Assembly: GCA_002719575.1 (NCBI GenBank)
Contig: PBHS01000032.1
Span: 25,699-32,114, forward strand
Source of the DNA: Gammaproteobacteria bacterium
GTDB lineage: Bacteria > Pseudomonadota > Gammaproteobacteria > Pseudomonadales > Pseudohongiellaceae
DNA length: 6,416 nucleotides
Direction: 5' to 3'
Within the stretch, counting starts at the first letter, position 1. Each line of letters begins with the position of its first letter. A program made the position numbers and the translations under genes. The notes under the pieces were generated by a model, which was not told the DNA's origin, did no database searches, and was given only the letters and a program-made list of their open reading frames with translations. This document shows, one piece after another, positions 5,870 to 6,416 of this stretch.

Positions 5870-6055
5870 CTGGTTTTTCGCACGCGGCAACAACCTTTCG
5901 TCCCTGCGGCGCTTGTTCCGATTCTCCTTTCGGTCTGCAGTGGCGACAGTGAAGTCGACTTCAGTGACGTGTGTCGATATATCTTGCGGCGAAAAGATGG
6001 TCCATTCACTGACAACATTATTTGGGAAGGGGTTGTAAACTGCGAGACTGCTTAA
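5870..6055 (+). pseudogene. Small lipoprotein-like reading frame lacking a standard start (gene remnant or CTG-started)
   Basis: Seen: 61 open codons between TAG 5867 and TAA 6053. The product begins like a lipoprotein signal: a basic stretch (FRTRQQ), a hydrophobic stretch (PFVPAALVPILLSV), then Cys23-Ser-Gly-Asp. A 38-residue hydrophilic body follows, with Cys35 and Cys58 and the segment RRKDGPFTDNIIWEGVVN. No ATG, GTG or TTG precedes the signal-like segment; the first codon is CTG 5870, with no Shine-Dalgarno. The -1 residue of the lipobox is Val, which is unusual. Upstream the frame continues as 30 codons from ATG 5777, cut by TAG 5867. Downstream, after the TAA, it stays open for 15 codons (LSPETDFYVGLDRVL). 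I read this as a decayed small lipoprotein gene or a non-canonically started one; chance is not excluded. Confidence 0.3.
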
Positions 6056-6128
6056 TTATCGCCTGAGACCGATTTTTACGTAGGTCTTGATAGGGTTCTG
6101 TAGTATGTCGGCGTGGGGAAATCGCTGT

Positions 6129-6143
6129 CAGCGTCATGCGCTG
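6129..6143 (-). terminator. Weak hairpin just after the META-domain gene
   Basis: CAGCG-TCATG-CGCTG is a 5-bp stem lying 1 nt beyond the minus-strand stop codon. On the minus strand it is followed about 9 nt later only by a short TTT, so it is a poor intrinsic terminator but well placed. A further CGCTG at 6123-6127 gives an alternative pairing. Confidence 0.3.
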
Positions 6144-6144
6144 C

Positions 6145-6416
6145 TCAGAAAGTTGGGGTGAACGTGTATGGCTCGAAGATGAGTTTCACCATCTCGTTCT
6201 CTGTACTGAGCGTCAGACGCTGTTTTCCTAAGTCTGCATGCTGGATGTTTTGCAGATGCATGATATAGAGATTGAACAGCGTCGGTGCCACACAGAGTTT
6301 TCGTGTGGTTACAAGTTCGGTTAGGAGCAGAGAATTTCCCTCTTGACTCCAGGTGGCGCCTGCTTCGTTGCAGTCGGCGGTAATCTGGGCTCGACCGTTT
6401 AGGCGAAAGCGCAGCA
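6145..6416 (-). CDS. META/HslJ-domain protein (partial; 5' end beyond the window)
   Basis: The minus strand is open from the right edge to TGA (6145-6147), giving the last 89 residues of a protein. Seen: LNGRAQITADCNEAGATW, then EGNSLLLTELVTTRKLCVAP, then LFNLYIMHLQNI, then GKQRLTLSTENEMVKLIFEP. This is the META/HslJ (DUF306) pattern: a DCN motif, a glycine-poor turn, a TTRKLC motif and a closing hydrophobic strand. Known: HslJ-type META proteins are small exported or lipoprotein-like proteins linked to heat-shock and novobiocin resistance in E. coli; their molecular function is unclear. The DCN Cys and the TTRKLC Cys (visible residues 15 and 41) are the usual conserved pair. The N-terminus and any signal peptide are outside the window. 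The frame lacks a start here because it is truncated by the window edge. Confidence 0.75.
   Translation of the reverse strand, partial: LRFRLNGRAQITADCNEAGATWSQEGNSLLLTELVTTRKLCVAPTLFNLYIMHLQNIQHADLGKQRLTLSTENEMVKLIFEPYTFTPTF

Larger units (their letters stand above)
5707..6144. other. Region between SOUL and META genes with palindromes, a possible promoter and a doubtful small ORF
   Basis: This is 438 nt between convergent genes. It contains a GCTCG/CGAGC hairpin (5754-5770), two perfect 13-bp palindromes (5773-5785, 5807-5819), a plus-strand promoter-like pair (5814-5841), a lipoprotein-like reading frame (about 5870-6055), an AGACC/GGTCT inverted repeat (6066-6087) and a hairpin next to the META stop. 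No good T-tract terminator for the SOUL gene is visible. Confidence 0.5.

Noticed and set aside
5866..6018. Minus-strand 50-codon frame opposite the cryptic lipoprotein-like frame
   Set aside because: Its product is Ser/Arg-rich with no signal, domain or Shine-Dalgarno; the plus-strand frame looks more protein-like.
1..6416. Search for tRNA, rRNA, CRISPR arrays, insertion sequences or phage genes
   Set aside because: No tRNA-like cloverleaf, regularly spaced repeats, terminal inverted repeats with a transposase, or phage proteins were seen by eye in either strand.

Overview
The window looks like chromosomal DNA from a Gram-negative bacterium, most likely an uncultured gammaproteobacterium, possibly aquatic. 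This is an inference from the protein set: a periplasmic c-type cytochrome fused to a copper-monooxygenase-like domain, a class I-type PPK2, a SOUL protein, an exported alpha/beta hydrolase and a META/HslJ-type protein. Moderate GC content, good Shine-Dalgarno sequences on some genes and Sec-type signal peptides fit. I see no rRNA, tRNA, CRISPR array, transposase or phage gene.

Layout from left to right. Bases 1-51 may hold the last codons of an upstream gene. Bases 62-1495 and 1517-2503 (+) form a tight pair, 21 nt apart. The first encodes an exported protein with a CxxCH heme site followed by a domain that keeps all the copper ligands of PHM/DBM-type type II copper monooxygenases. The second encodes an exported beta-sandwich (PKD-like) protein of unknown function. 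Bases 2504-2758 are non-coding and lie between convergent genes. A PPK2-family polyphosphate kinase is on the minus strand (2759-3544). A 330-nt divergent intergenic region follows, then an exported alpha/beta hydrolase (3875-4906, +) with its own hairpin/T-tract terminator. An exported SOUL heme-binding-family protein follows (5068-5706, +). The final 0.7 kb holds two perfect 13-bp palindromes, a possible promoter, a doubtful lipoprotein-like small reading frame (about 5870-6055) and, on the minus strand, the 3' part of a META/HslJ-domain gene that runs off the right edge.

How the genes relate. Only the first two genes look like a functional unit: a periplasmic heme/copper redox protein and a secreted partner that may bind it or its substrate. 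The PPK2 (polyphosphate and nucleotide energy metabolism, cytoplasm), the hydrolase, the SOUL protein and the META protein look like separate single-gene transcription units. The heme theme (cytochrome c and SOUL) is suggestive, but the genes are not co-transcribed. The most novel material is the cytochrome/copper-monooxygenase pair, whose substrate is unknown, and the cryptic small ORF with its paired palindromes between the SOUL and META genes.
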